NCBI GenBank assembly: GCA_026391795.1 | Contig: JAPLDI010000021.1 | Coordinates: forward strand, 43,105 to 107,104 | Reading direction: 5' to 3' | DNA from: Bacteroidota bacterium | GTDB taxonomy: Bacteria; Bacteroidota; Bacteroidia; Bacteroidales; FEN-979 | DNA: 64,000 nt | Part shown: piece by piece, positions 19,923 to 28,393 of the stretch | Layout: each line of letters begins with the position of its first letter | How positions within the stretch are numbered: the first letter of the stretch is position 1 | Position numbers and translations under genes: made by a program | Notes under the pieces: model-generated | The model's input: the letters and a program-made list of their open reading frames with translations, nothing else | The model's database searches: none | What the model was told of the DNA's origin: nothing

Positions 19923-19930
19923 TACCTTTG
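19923..19930 (+). promoter_or_regulatory. -7 box (TACCTTTG) for the FKBP gene
   Basis: Exact TAnnTTTG match about 92 bp before the preferred ATG at 20023, giving a long leader, or 23 bp before an alternative ATG at 19954. Confidence 0.5.
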
Positions 19931-20022
19931 CGCTTCACATATAGAAAAGATGGATGTTTCAGCAGAAACACCCAGGGTTTTTATCTTCTTTCATCCTTTT
20001 AATCCTGTTAAAGAATAAAAAA

Positions 20023-21336
20023 ATGAACAAACGATTTTTTATCCCGGCAAGTATTCTTCTCCTGTCCGTATTGGCCCTTCCGGCATTTTCTCAAAAATTT
20101 CCGGGGTTTTCTAAGAGCAAAACCGGCCTTTTCTACAAGACCTATAAAACCGGTGCCGATACCATCACTCCCCGGACGGGAAATTATGTTGAATTTGATA
20201 TGGTTTACAGCGGCAAGTCGCATGGAAAAGATTCGGTTTTCTTTGATAGCCGGAAACAGGATAAGCCCGGGCCTGTAAAATTCTTCCTTCCCCCTCCGGT
20301 TTTCCGCGGTGATCTGAACGAAGGTATTGCCATGCTTGCCAAAGGCGACAGCGGCGTTTTTATTGTAAATGCCGATTCTCTTATTTTCAAGACTTTCAGA
20401 ATGAAGAGACGGCCCGAAGGAATTGACAGCAACAGCTATTTTACTTTTCGTCTTCACCTGATATCCTTTATCACCCAGGAAAGCATGATCTTCAAGGAAG
20501 AGACAGATATTAAGAAGTATGTTCAGGACAGCAATATTACGGTCAGACCAAACGGCATGGGGTTATACATCATCGAATCCCATCCGGGTGCGGGTGCAAA
20601 GATCGACAGCGGATGCCAGGTAACGATGAATTACAAGGTAACCCTGCTGGATGGCAAGGTGTTATTCTCCACGTATGAACGACCGGAACCAGTTACGTTT
20701 GAATTCGGAAAGAAAATCGATACTCCCGGTTTTGAGTTTGCGGTTACAACGCTGAAGAAAGGGAGCAAGGCAAAGTTCATCGTTCCTTCCAATCTGGCAT
20801 TCGGGCGTAAAGGCAGCGGGTCACTGGTTGCGCCGTATCAAACGATCGTTTACGATGTTGAGATTCTGGATGTGAAGACAAAAGCAGAATTCGAAGCAGC
20901 ACAAACCGAGAAACAAAAATCAGACCAAATGAAATCAGATTCTTTAAAAAATGCTGAACCCATCCTGTTGGAAAAATACATTAAAGACAACAACATTAAA
21001 GCTAAACCGCTGCCCAGCGGATTGTATTATATCCCGGTTGTTACCGGTACGGGTCCCAGGGCTGAGGCAGGCAAGACAGTGAAGGTTCATTATACCGGAA
21101 AATTACTGAACGGAAAAGTTTTTGACTCTTCAAAGGAGCGCAATACACCGATTGAATTCATGCTTGGCCGGAGCCAGGTCATCAAAGGCTGGGACGAAGG
21201 GATTGCCCTGATGAACCAGGGAGGCAAAGCAACCCTGATCATTCCTTCTGCCATTGCCTATGGTGAAAGGGATATGAGTGTTATTCCTCCCTATTCCACG
21301 CTTGTCTTTGAAGTGGAACTGGTGGAAGTAAAATAG
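20023..21336 (+). CDS. Exported FKBP-type peptidyl-prolyl cis-trans isomerase with three FKBP-like domains
   Basis: 437 residues from the ATG at 20023, which places a signal peptide (MNKRFFIPASILLLSVLALPAFS) at the N-terminus; an in-frame ATG at 19954 would add 23 residues. Three FKBP-like units: residues ~30-145 (FYKTYKTGADTITPRTGNYV), ~170-280 (GMGLYIIESHPGAGAKIDSG) and ~325-437. The third is canonical: VKVHYTGKLLNGKVFDSSKE, then VIKGWDEGIALMNQGGKATLIIPS and YGERDMSVIPPYSTLVFEVEL. The first two lack the full active-site set and may bind substrate without catalysis. Likely a periplasmic folding factor. Converges on the next gene with only 5 bp between stops. Confidence 0.9.
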   Translation: MNKRFFIPASILLLSVLALPAFSQKFPGFSKSKTGLFYKTYKTGADTITPRTGNYVEFDMVYSGKSHGKDSVFFDSRKQDKPGPVKFFLPPPVFRGDLNEGIAMLAKGDSGVFIVNADSLIFKTFRMKRRPEGIDSNSYFTFRLHLISFITQESMIFKEETDIKKYVQDSNITVRPNGMGLYIIESHPGAGAKIDSGCQVTMNYKVTLLDGKVLFSTYERPEPVTFEFGKKIDTPGFEFAVTTLKKGSKAKFIVPSNLAFGRKGSGSLVAPYQTIVYDVEILDVKTKAEFEAAQTEKQKSDQMKSDSLKNAEPILLEKYIKDNNIKAKPLPSGLYYIPVVTGTGPRAEAGKTVKVHYTGKLLNGKVFDSSKERNTPIEFMLGRSQVIKGWDEGIALMNQGGKATLIIPSAIAYGERDMSVIPPYSTLVFEVELVEVK

Positions 21337-21341
21337 CCGGT

Positions 21342-24300
21342 TTAATAGACAAGTACTTTCCTGGCTGCCTTTCCGGATCCGGAAGAGAGTGTCACGATGT
21401 AAACTCCCGGGCTCTGACCGGAAAGATCAACGGGTATTGTTTCCTTCACGATGCTTTTCATCTCTCTTCTGAATACAGGATTCCCAAGTGCATCCGTCAC
21501 AGTGAGCTGTGTGTTTTCAGCATGATCCATGATGATCCCAACCGAGAACCTGCCGGATGACGGATTGGGGTAAACAGTCAGATATCCGAAAGGATTCAGC
21601 TCAGGTACCCGGATGTTCATTCCTACTGTAAAACTCTGCGCAACTCCATATCCAAAGTCACCCTGTAACGCCTTAACGATATAATCATTCATGTCTGTGA
21701 GCCATGCATATCCGGCAGTTCCGTTGCCGTTCGGAGGCATGTTGGCCCAGTACTGCAGGCCTTCCCCGTATGAGTTCTCAACAATCAGCCGGTAGCATCC
21801 TTTTGCAAGACGGAAAGTATCGACATACAGCGTATTGTCCTCAAGAGCTCCGTTTTGGTAAACAGGGGTGCCGTTCTCATCCTCCAGCCTCCAGGAGAGA
21901 TAAGCAGACTCATGGTTGGTTTTAAATTTAAACTGAAAAATATTCTCATACGCCGGGGGAAGAACAAATTCTGAGGTCATGGTATTATTGTAGGGATAGG
22001 TATCGGTTGCCCCGTTCGGGTGATCAACGGTAAAGATGAAATGGTTGTTTCCGCCCGGCCAGTCAGTCCAGTCAACCGGAGGGAGAGTGATCCTTGTCGT
22101 ATCCTGGAAAGCAAGGCTGCCGGTCCAGGTATAAACCTGCATTTTCCCGCCGGCTGGTCCGTAAGTGATGGCGGCGCTGGTGAGGGTTGTCGTTCCGTTG
22201 TTCCTTATCGCAATAACGGGTGATCCGCACATCGGGTTGAACCGGTTGTAATTCTGGATACTGTTTGGCGCCAGGATCTCTTCCATGGCGACATCCAGGT
22301 CAAAGTTCGGCTGTTTGTATGTGATCAGCTGGGATTCGATCTGGTAATAGGGCCAGCTTCCCTGGCCGTTCCAGGTATATCCAGCCTGAAGGTCATAATC
22401 GATGGTGAGGGAATCGCCCGGGGAAATGAAGGGTGTAAGCTCAAAATCTTTGGTCGAGACTTCAGCGCCCGGGCACCAGGCAGCACGGTCGTAAAGCCAG
22501 GTGCCTCCCTGTGGGTACAAAGGATTGATCCCGCATAAACGCCACACATAATGGGTATAGGCCTGGTTCCCGTTGAGAAAGAGCTTATTGGTTCTTGGAC
22601 AGAATTCAGAACAGTCGAGGTTACCCCCGAAGCCATGTCCCGTAATGCGCATTTTCAGCCTGGCATCGGAGACATCCGGGCCGATTCTCACCTTCACCGG
22701 GGGAAGGTTATGTTGTGAGGCGTCTGCATAGCCATGTCCGCCTGTATAGATATTCCTGATACCAAGTGGATCGCGAGGTGGGATCCCTTCAATCAGTTTA
22801 AATTTTACATCCAGTAATTCCTGCCAGTTTCCTGACGACAGATGAACAGAATCATGCAATAAAGGTGCATAATCGGTCAGGTCATAAATCCAGGTCCAGC
22901 CATCTCCCAGGCTCAGGTTGTTGCCGTAAGGAGTGATATACCGGGCGAGTTCGTATCGTTCCAGTACCTCAAAGGGTTTCCCGTAATAAGGATAATCTTT
23001 CCTGTAAAGAACGCCGTCGTTGGGAACAAATGCCGAATCCGTCGCTGATCCCTGGGTATTGTAGGTATAATTATTGTAATAAACCGGCCATCTTGTAAGA
23101 GTGTCAGTGGCCAGATAAGGATGCAGGGTATCTCCGAAAATGACGATCATAAGCGGCGATTTGGGAAGGGTGTCGATCTTCAGCACCGAATCCAGTGAAG
23201 CGGGATTGTAGGTTCCCTGTTCAAAAACGACCATGGGACGCAGGGAGGAGGAAACCGCATTCCGGAACCGTTCCCTGCCTTTGAATGACTGCCAGTCGGG
23301 ATATCCCCTCAGGATCGCGCGGTGGTTTCCGGCAGCGGAATCTGCTGTCTGGAATCCGTTGCCTTCGTTGAATTTGTACCAGGCGACCAGGTTCCCGAAA
23401 TCCGGGTCTGAAGCCGTGATATCCCGGTACATGAAATTCCTTACGGCAGTGTCACTCAGCGCTTTGTTCCATACTGTGAAATCATCGATCATCCCGTCAT
23501 AGAACAGGTCTGAACCCTGTGCATCCGAACCGATCCTGAATGTTCGGATGTCCTTCATCCGCTTGTGTTTACCGGAGATATACCTTACCAGTTGTCCGTT
23601 AATATAGATCTTCATCCTCCCTGATCCTAAATCCTTCACGAAGGCCCAGTGATTCCATTTTCCCCTGAACAGGGAAGGATCAGTTACCGGATGACTGAGC
23701 CGGTCATAGCCGGATGAATCCCGTCCTGCATCCCAATAAACCTTGCTGTCGCCCCAGGGAAGGTGCACATTGATCACACGCTGTCCGGCACTGTCAATAC
23801 CTTCAAATGCGGTGTTGTTCTGGGGCTGTTTCAGGGGATCGCCATAGATCCAGAAAGCAACCGTTATCGCGCTGTCGATGGTAGTAAAGGCTGAAGCCGG
23901 GACCTTTACAAAATCATTATCATTGAAGTTCAGGCTGAAATCGGGTTGATGCGAACAAAGTACTGACGAAAATCCTGCATTGTCAGCAAGCAGTTCATTG
24001 GAACCGCCTTCGGTCCGGTCCTCATAACTGATATCCACAAGAAGGTTTGATGTACCGTCCCACTCGAAGGGGTAGGTAAAAGGAAGAGACTGCCATCCTG
24101 CTGAACTGAAGAGAGGATCACGTTTGAAGACTTCTGTGAACGTCCCCTCCTGGAACCCGGGGCCTGAGAGCGCATTCAGGGTTGAGCTTTTTATCCGTAA
24201 CGATAATTTCTTCAGTCTGCTTCCTGCCGACAGGAAATTAAAACGCATCCCGGTGATCTGTCCTGCATGGAGGCCGGCTGATATCAATTCGTCTTTCATC

Positions 24301-24788
24301 CACAGGATCTGGGTCCTTGAATCTTTTGCCGGTCCGTAAAGGATAGACGGTGTCGACAGCGTCCCGTTCCCGATGGTCGCGGTGCTGGCTGGCAATGTCT
24401 GGTTAAAATACTCGAACCACGGATTGTAGCTCCAGGAAGGAGAATCCATGTACATCAGCGTATCGGGAGTGGTTCCGTTCAGGGTGAAATTGGGATGCGA
24501 ATAGAGCGTGGAATCAAACTTGCCGGTGTGTTTATAGAGGTAGGTATAGGTCAGGTAATCCCATTCCCCGCATGCAGGGCTCTGGTTCGGGTTGCATTTT
24601 AAGGTATAATACATCAGGATCTTCTCCCATCTGTGCGTGGAGTCGGGGAAAAGGAATTTCCCCTCAAGTGCCGAGTTAAAGGAGAAGGCCTGCACCGTGG
24701 TAGTATCCCCGGGACCTGCAACCATGGCCATGGGGAGCAGCATGAAGAGGGTAACAGGAATGAATGTACGCATGGGAAAAAGCTTCAT
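21342..24788 (-). CDS. PNGase F-like secreted protein with LamG insertion and T9SS type A sorting domain
   Basis: 1148 residues with a signal peptide (LFMLLPMAMVAG). The N-terminal part (residues ~33-90) matches the first peptide-N-glycosidase F domain, with CGEWDYLTY at 73-81; D77 aligns with the catalytic Asp of the Elizabethkingia enzyme. A LamG/concanavalin-like domain follows (about 280-470: FNDNDFVKVPASAF, GKWNHWAFVKDL, MKIYINGQLV). The second PNGase F domain appears near 700-820, with LDCSEFCPRTN (E728 at the catalytic Glu position) and NPLYPQGGTWLYDRAAWCPG. The last ~80 residues are a T9SS type A domain (VYPNPSSGRFSVGI, GVYIVTLSSG, ARKVLVY). Probably cleaves N-glycans from glycoproteins outside the cell, or is a relative that binds them. 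Usual PNGase F is ~314 residues, so this is much enlarged. Confidence 0.85.
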   Translation of the reverse strand: MKLFPMRTFIPVTLFMLLPMAMVAGPGDTTTVQAFSFNSALEGKFLFPDSTHRWEKILMYYTLKCNPNQSPACGEWDYLTYTYLYKHTGKFDSTLYSHPNFTLNGTTPDTLMYMDSPSWSYNPWFEYFNQTLPASTATIGNGTLSTPSILYGPAKDSRTQILWMKDELISAGLHAGQITGMRFNFLSAGSRLKKLSLRIKSSTLNALSGPGFQEGTFTEVFKRDPLFSSAGWQSLPFTYPFEWDGTSNLLVDISYEDRTEGGSNELLADNAGFSSVLCSHQPDFSLNFNDNDFVKVPASAFTTIDSAITVAFWIYGDPLKQPQNNTAFEGIDSAGQRVINVHLPWGDSKVYWDAGRDSSGYDRLSHPVTDPSLFRGKWNHWAFVKDLGSGRMKIYINGQLVRYISGKHKRMKDIRTFRIGSDAQGSDLFYDGMIDDFTVWNKALSDTAVRNFMYRDITASDPDFGNLVAWYKFNEGNGFQTADSAAGNHRAILRGYPDWQSFKGRERFRNAVSSSLRPMVVFEQGTYNPASLDSVLKIDTLPKSPLMIVIFGDTLHPYLATDTLTRWPVYYNNYTYNTQGSATDSAFVPNDGVLYRKDYPYYGKPFEVLERYELARYITPYGNNLSLGDGWTWIYDLTDYAPLLHDSVHLSSGNWQELLDVKFKLIEGIPPRDPLGIRNIYTGGHGYADASQHNLPPVKVRIGPDVSDARLKMRITGHGFGGNLDCSEFCPRTNKLFLNGNQAYTHYVWRLCGINPLYPQGGTWLYDRAAWCPGAEVSTKDFELTPFISPGDSLTIDYDLQAGYTWNGQGSWPYYQIESQLITYKQPNFDLDVAMEEILAPNSIQNYNRFNPMCGSPVIAIRNNGTTTLTSAAITYGPAGGKMQVYTWTGSLAFQDTTRITLPPVDWTDWPGGNNHFIFTVDHPNGATDTYPYNNTMTSEFVLPPAYENIFQFKFKTNHESAYLSWRLEDENGTPVYQNGALEDNTLYVDTFRLAKGCYRLIVENSYGEGLQYWANMPPNGNGTAGYAWLTDMNDYIVKALQGDFGYGVAQSFTVGMNIRVPELNPFGYLTVYPNPSSGRFSVGIIMDHAENTQLTVTDALGNPVFRREMKSIVKETIPVDLSGQSPGVYIVTLSSGSGKAARKVLVY

Positions 24789-24896
24789 GATAAATCAATT
24801 TCCCTCAAAAATACGGAAAAGAAAAGTGTCAGGGAAGAAATCCGGGGAATCTGATTCAGGAATTTTCCGTAACACCGGCATTTCCCGCTTCGGATG

Positions 24897-25472
24897 TTAA
24901 TCATGAACAGGTTCCTGGATTGCAGGACGACATTTTACATACGTTTTTGTTTCTTCAAGGATTACCCACGATACGGAGTTGATGATTTTCTCCCTGGTGA
25001 TTGACCTTTTCTGGTGGCCGTCTTCAAGAAAGAGAACCCCGTCAGGTTTTGTGAGCCTTTGAAGTTCTTTCAGGAATTCTGTTGGATTGCTGACCATGTG
25101 AAACATGTCGAGGGCATAGATAATATCGGCCACGTTTGAAGGAAGGCCGACTGTTATCCCGTCAGTAAGCAGTGGCCTGACATTTTTCAGGTGTTGCTTT
25201 TCGATTAACCGTTCGGCGGATCTGACGGCGAGCGGATGGATGTCGACAGCATAGACCATTCCGTTCTCACCAGCATGCTCCGATGCGAACGGAAGGTACC
25301 TGCCCGTTCCGCTTCCGTAATCGATCACCGTTTGCCCCTTCCGGATGTTAAAAGGATCCAGTTTATTGTCGTGGTGTTGAAAGAGATCAGCGACCTTAAA
25401 CATAAAGGCCATCATCCTGAATGCCCAGCCGGGCATCCGGTTCATGTTGTTTCCAAAGAGTACTTTTTTCAT
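24897..25472 (-). CDS. Class I SAM-dependent methyltransferase
   Basis: 191 residues. Motif I is VIDYGSGTGRYLPFA (residues ~50-64), motif II is YAVDIHPLAVRSAERLI, and the post-II segment is ADIIYALDMFHMVSNPTEFLKELQRL, ending in LTKPDGVLFLEDGHQ. This is the methyltransf_11/UbiE-like fold. The substrate cannot be told: length and motifs fit small-molecule methylases. It sits alone, 108 bp from the PNGase F-like gene on the same strand and divergent from scpB. Confidence 0.85.
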   Translation of the reverse strand: MKKVLFGNNMNRMPGWAFRMMAFMFKVADLFQHHDNKLDPFNIRKGQTVIDYGSGTGRYLPFASEHAGENGMVYAVDIHPLAVRSAERLIEKQHLKNVRPLLTDGITVGLPSNVADIIYALDMFHMVSNPTEFLKELQRLTKPDGVLFLEDGHQKRSITREKIINSVSWVILEETKTYVKCRPAIQEPVHD

Positions 25473-25653
25473 ATCCGGTTATCTGGAGCAGAAAAATACA
25501 AACTTTTTCTGAAATCCTGAAATGAATACAGATTTTTCAGAAGGGGTACAGGCAAAATAGTCCGGCCAGGAAACAATTATCCTTGAAGGATTGCTTGTCT
25601 TCCCGATGGAATTTCTTTACTTTGCAGTCCACACAATGCAAAATTCCTGAAAG

Positions 25654-26433
25654 ATGAGCCTGATCATAAAAGAACACAAGGATCAAATCGGGTGGATCAC
25701 CCTGAACCATGATTCAAAGCGCAATGCACTCAGTGTTGACCTGCTGAATGAAATTCTCGCAGCCCTGAAATCGCTCAGGGAGGAGAAAGCACGGGTCGTC
25801 ATCATCCGGGCAAACAAAGGAGCCAAAGTATGGTCATCCGGCTTTTATATTGACGAGCTGCCCCGTGACGGGAGCGATCCTCTTGCCTATGACAACCCCT
25901 TGCAGAAAGTAATCCGGGCGATTCAGGGCATCCCTGTGCCGGTTATTGCCATGGCGGAGGGAAGCATCTGGGGCGGTGCCTGCAACATTGCATTTGTATG
26001 CGACATCGTAGTCGGCACGAAAGATACCTGCCTGGCAATCACCCCGGCAAGGATCGGCGTTCCCTACAACACCTCCGGGATCCTGCAGTTTCTCGATATC
26101 ATCGGATCCCACATTGTGAAGGAGATGTTCTACACCGCCGAGCCGATCAGTGCCGAGAAGGCATACGACCTCGGGATCATCAACCACCTGGTAGCGTCTG
26201 AAGAGATCGAAGAATTCACCATTAACCTTGCCAATAAAATCATCGCCAATTCACCGCTAAGCATCCAGGTGATCAAGGAACAGCTGAATATCCTGGGGAA
26301 TGCCATGCCGCTTTCACCACAGACTTTTGAACACATCGATATGCTGCGGAGAATTGCCGGTACGAGCGAGGATTTTCATGAAGGCATCGCTGCATTTTAC
26401 CAGAAGCGGAAACCCACGTTTAAGGGCGAGTAA
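25654..26433 (+). CDS. scpB: Methylmalonyl-CoA decarboxylase-like enoyl-CoA hydratase/isomerase family protein
   Basis: 259 residues, crotonase fold. The sequence follows E. coli YgfG/ScpB closely: DELPRDGSDPLAYDNPLQ, MAEGSIWGGACNIAFVCDI, TPARIGVPYNTSGIL, GSHIVKEMFYTAEPISAEKA, and a C-terminal FHEGIAAFYQKRKPTFKG. ScpB decarboxylates (R)-methylmalonyl-CoA to propionyl-CoA; the oxyanion-hole Gly and the variable loop resemble that enzyme more than true enoyl-CoA hydratases. In Bacteroidota it could feed propionate formation via succinate. No other propionate-pathway gene lies beside it, so the assignment rests on similarity recalled from memory. Confidence 0.8.
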   Translation: MSLIIKEHKDQIGWITLNHDSKRNALSVDLLNEILAALKSLREEKARVVIIRANKGAKVWSSGFYIDELPRDGSDPLAYDNPLQKVIRAIQGIPVPVIAMAEGSIWGGACNIAFVCDIVVGTKDTCLAITPARIGVPYNTSGILQFLDIIGSHIVKEMFYTAEPISAEKAYDLGIINHLVASEEIEEFTINLANKIIANSPLSIQVIKEQLNILGNAMPLSPQTFEHIDMLRRIAGTSEDFHEGIAAFYQKRKPTFKGE

Positions 26434-26614
26434 GCTTTTCCATTCCTGTTGATTTTGGGTTACCGGATTTACGATCCGGATGACCTGTCTGCTTTCTTTT
26501 TGAGCCTGCGAAATCATTTCCCTTGCAGAAATTAATTTCCTGACTGTAAGTCACATTCCGGTAAAATATTCTATATTTACTGTCGAAAGGCAGTCCATCA
26601 AAATATATTTCTTT

Positions 26615-27100
26615 ATGAAAAAGACGAAAGCATCCGGGAAAGTGGTCAAAAACCTTATTCCGAGAGCAGGATCGGCTTTAAAGAATGAATTTTATCTTGA
26701 GACCTCATGGATCATCTCCTCCATCCTGGAAATGAGGCTTAAAAACATCATCAGCCGTGTGGAAGGGAAAAGTACCGGAACAGGGTACAACCTCGACCGG
26801 TCGCTGAAACGGGTCAAGTACCTGATCCTTCGGGGTGATCAGCCTGCTCTTACCGAAGAAATCGGAGTTGGACTGATCGATGCGATCCGGACCTGGAAGA
26901 ATAAAAGAAACAAATTGCTGAAGGAGATGTGTGATCAGCACATTTCAAAACTGAGATTTGCCGGGCTGGCCGAGGAGGGCATTGTTCTCATGCAGGAGAT
27001 GAATGAATCGCATAAGAAGTTCAAGAAAGCATGGACCCGGTCAGTTGCTCCGCCTTCGGAGCCACCGGAAATAAAGACGGAAGAGCATGAACCGGTCTGA
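26615..27100 (+). CDS. Unknown all-helical protein, possible degenerate HEPN-like fold, paired with CHAD gene
   Basis: 161 residues, not assigned to a family. Predicted mostly helical: a Lys-rich start, then YLETSWIISSILEMRLKNII, a Lys/Arg-rich middle (LDRSLKRVKYLILRG) and IDAIRTWKNKRNKLLKEM near residue 95. The order of helices and the W-x3-RN-x-L segment recall HEPN-type proteins (normally RN-x-L-x-H), but the histidine of the RNase motif RxxxxH is replaced by lysine, so RNase activity is unlikely. The C-terminus is acidic and proline-rich. Its last 14 bases overlap the start of the CHAD gene, so translation is probably coupled and the proteins may act together. Confidence 0.65.
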   Translation: MKKTKASGKVVKNLIPRAGSALKNEFYLETSWIISSILEMRLKNIISRVEGKSTGTGYNLDRSLKRVKYLILRGDQPALTEEIGVGLIDAIRTWKNKRNKLLKEMCDQHISKLRFAGLAEEGIVLMQEMNESHKKFKKAWTRSVAPPSEPPEIKTEEHEPV

Positions 27101-27956
27101 AACAGGTGAATACCTGTACATGTATTTTCGTAAACTTTCAGCCTCCTTTCAATCAAGCTTCTATAAAGCAGCCATTACCTGTGAAATTGAGGATGTTCAC
27201 AAGGCCAGGGTGGATGTGAAGAAAATGAATGCCTTGTTCATTCTTTTCGAAACCATTTCCCCCGGGTTTTGCAAAGAGTCAGGCGGCTTAAGCCTTTTCA
27301 AAAACCTCTTCCGCTCTGCCGGGACCATTCGTGAGACCCAGCTCATGCTTCTTTTCCTTGATCGGAAAAACGATCCCGACCCTGTCCTTATCGAATTCAC
27401 AAAATGGCTTGCCAAACGGAACCGGCTCCAGGTTCGTCAATATGTGAAAGCGGTGATGAGCTTTGATAAAAAAGGGCTCAAGGATCTTACCCGGTCAGTC
27501 AGGAAATTCATGACCCGGGTCAGTACAAAGCAAATCGTCACCAGTTCGTGGGATATGATTCACATGAACTCCATCCGTGTGAACTATTTCCTTTCGGGAT
27601 GGAGCAATCCTAAAAACATTCACAGGATCAGGCAGAATATCAAAGATTTAACGGCAATTGTACATCAGGTTTCACAGGTTGCTCCCGATGCGGGTATGGA
27701 TCAGATCCGCCTTGACCTTACACGAATGGAGATTGTGATCGGCGAATGGCACGACAAGGTGGTGATCATTGATGCGATGGAGCGCTTCATGAAAACAACG
27801 CACTATGCAAATACCGGCCCGCACAGGAATTTCCTGGATTTTAAGGAACACCTGAACAAGGAGAATGAGGCTGTTCTGGAAAAACTGAAACCTGAAGTGG
27901 AAGCCTTCGTTGCGCTGATTAAAAGCCTTACCCGGAAGAGGTATTTGTTGCACTGA
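27087..27956 (+). CDS. CHAD-domain protein
   Basis: 289 residues. CHAD domains are helical bundles with conserved histidines and basic residues that bind inorganic polyphosphate. The first half shows the expected pattern EDVHKARVDVKKMNALFILF, then FKNLFRSAGTIRETQLMLLFLDR (compare R-x-hydrophobic-R-D in the family). The second half repeats the pattern with LDLTRMEIVIGEWHDKVVIIDAMERF. The protein is strongly basic, consistent with an anionic ligand. Overlaps the preceding helical protein by 14 bp. No ppk or CYTH phosphatase gene is adjacent. Confidence 0.75.
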   Translation: MNRSETGEYLYMYFRKLSASFQSSFYKAAITCEIEDVHKARVDVKKMNALFILFETISPGFCKESGGLSLFKNLFRSAGTIRETQLMLLFLDRKNDPDPVLIEFTKWLAKRNRLQVRQYVKAVMSFDKKGLKDLTRSVRKFMTRVSTKQIVTSSWDMIHMNSIRVNYFLSGWSNPKNIHRIRQNIKDLTAIVHQVSQVAPDAGMDQIRLDLTRMEIVIGEWHDKVVIIDAMERFMKTTHYANTGPHRNFLDFKEHLNKENEAVLEKLKPEVEAFVALIKSLTRKRYLLH

Positions 27957-28163
27957 AAAAGATATTTTTTTACCATTTTACCATCTTGCCAGTTAACAAT
28001 TTTACTTTTCAGCCCCCTCCCGGCCTCCCCCACACAGGGGAGGTGAATATGTGCATTCATCCAACGTTCTTGACTTGAAATTCAGTTACTCCAAGCTGAG
28101 TAAAAAAGCAAAATGGCAAGATTTCGCCATTTAGCAATCTTGCCATTTCGCTGTTTTTTTCTG
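27957..28163. repeat. Mosaic of short-period repeats and hairpins between CHAD gene and tRNA-Gln
   Basis: Contains degenerate octamers at about 27972-28007 (TTACCATT TTACCATC TTGCCAGT TAACAATT), a GC-rich 7-bp hairpin at 28024-28043 (CCTCCCC / GGGGAGG) and a perfect 12-bp inverted repeat, AAATGGCAAGAT at 28111-28122 with ATCTTGCCATTT at 28137-28148. No coding frame is credible. The last inverted repeat lies 16 bp past the 3' end of tRNA-Gln and could terminate or process its transcript. Confidence 0.6.
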
Positions 28164-28234
28164 TTGTCCCGCCAGGATTCGAACCTAGACCAAGAGAACC
28201 AAAATCTCTGGTGCTACCTTTACACCACGGGACA
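28164..28234 (-). tRNA. tRNA-Gln (anticodon TTG)
   Basis: 71 nt on the minus strand. The acceptor stem TGTCCCG pairs with CGGGACA; the D arm is GTG-TAAAGGTAG-CAC. The anticodon arm has stem AGAGA/TCTCT with loop TTTTGGT, giving anticodon TTG, which reads CAA (and CAG by wobble). The T arm carries TTCGAAT between CAGG-like strands. The 3' CCA is not encoded, so it must be added enzymatically. Confidence 0.95.
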
Positions 28235-28243
28235 ATATTAGTT

Positions 28244-28303
28244 GATGAACTGACGAACTGATGAGTGAACGAGCTCGTCAACTCATCAGCTCATCCGCTC
28301 ATC
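28244..28303. repeat. 60-bp imperfect palindrome made of octamers
   Basis: Octamer units GATGAACT GACGAACT GATGAGTG AACGAGCT run to a GAGCTC centre (28271-28276), then their near reverse complement CGTCAACT CATCAGCT CATCCGCT CATC. The arms match at 24 of 30 positions. It fills the gap between the tRNA-Gln 5' end and the divergent GT117-like gene. Confidence 0.75.
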
Positions 28304-28393
28304 AGCTGAATGCGGGCAAAGGTAGAATTTTTTTTAATCTCCGCAAATTTTGTACTTTCGCCTTCTGAATCTGTTTCGCTAATTTTTTCCCTT

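Noticed and set aside
26458..26490. Possible terminator after scpB
   Set aside because: The arms GGTTACCGGAT / ATCCGGATGACC need a bulge, and no adjacent T run follows; too weak to list.
28244..28303. Possible CRISPR-like repeats near the tRNA
   Set aside because: Units are 8 bp with no spacers; there are no cas genes in the window.
28164..28303. Possible integration (att) site at tRNA-Gln
   Set aside because: No integrase, no duplicated tRNA 3' end and no foreign gene block beside it.
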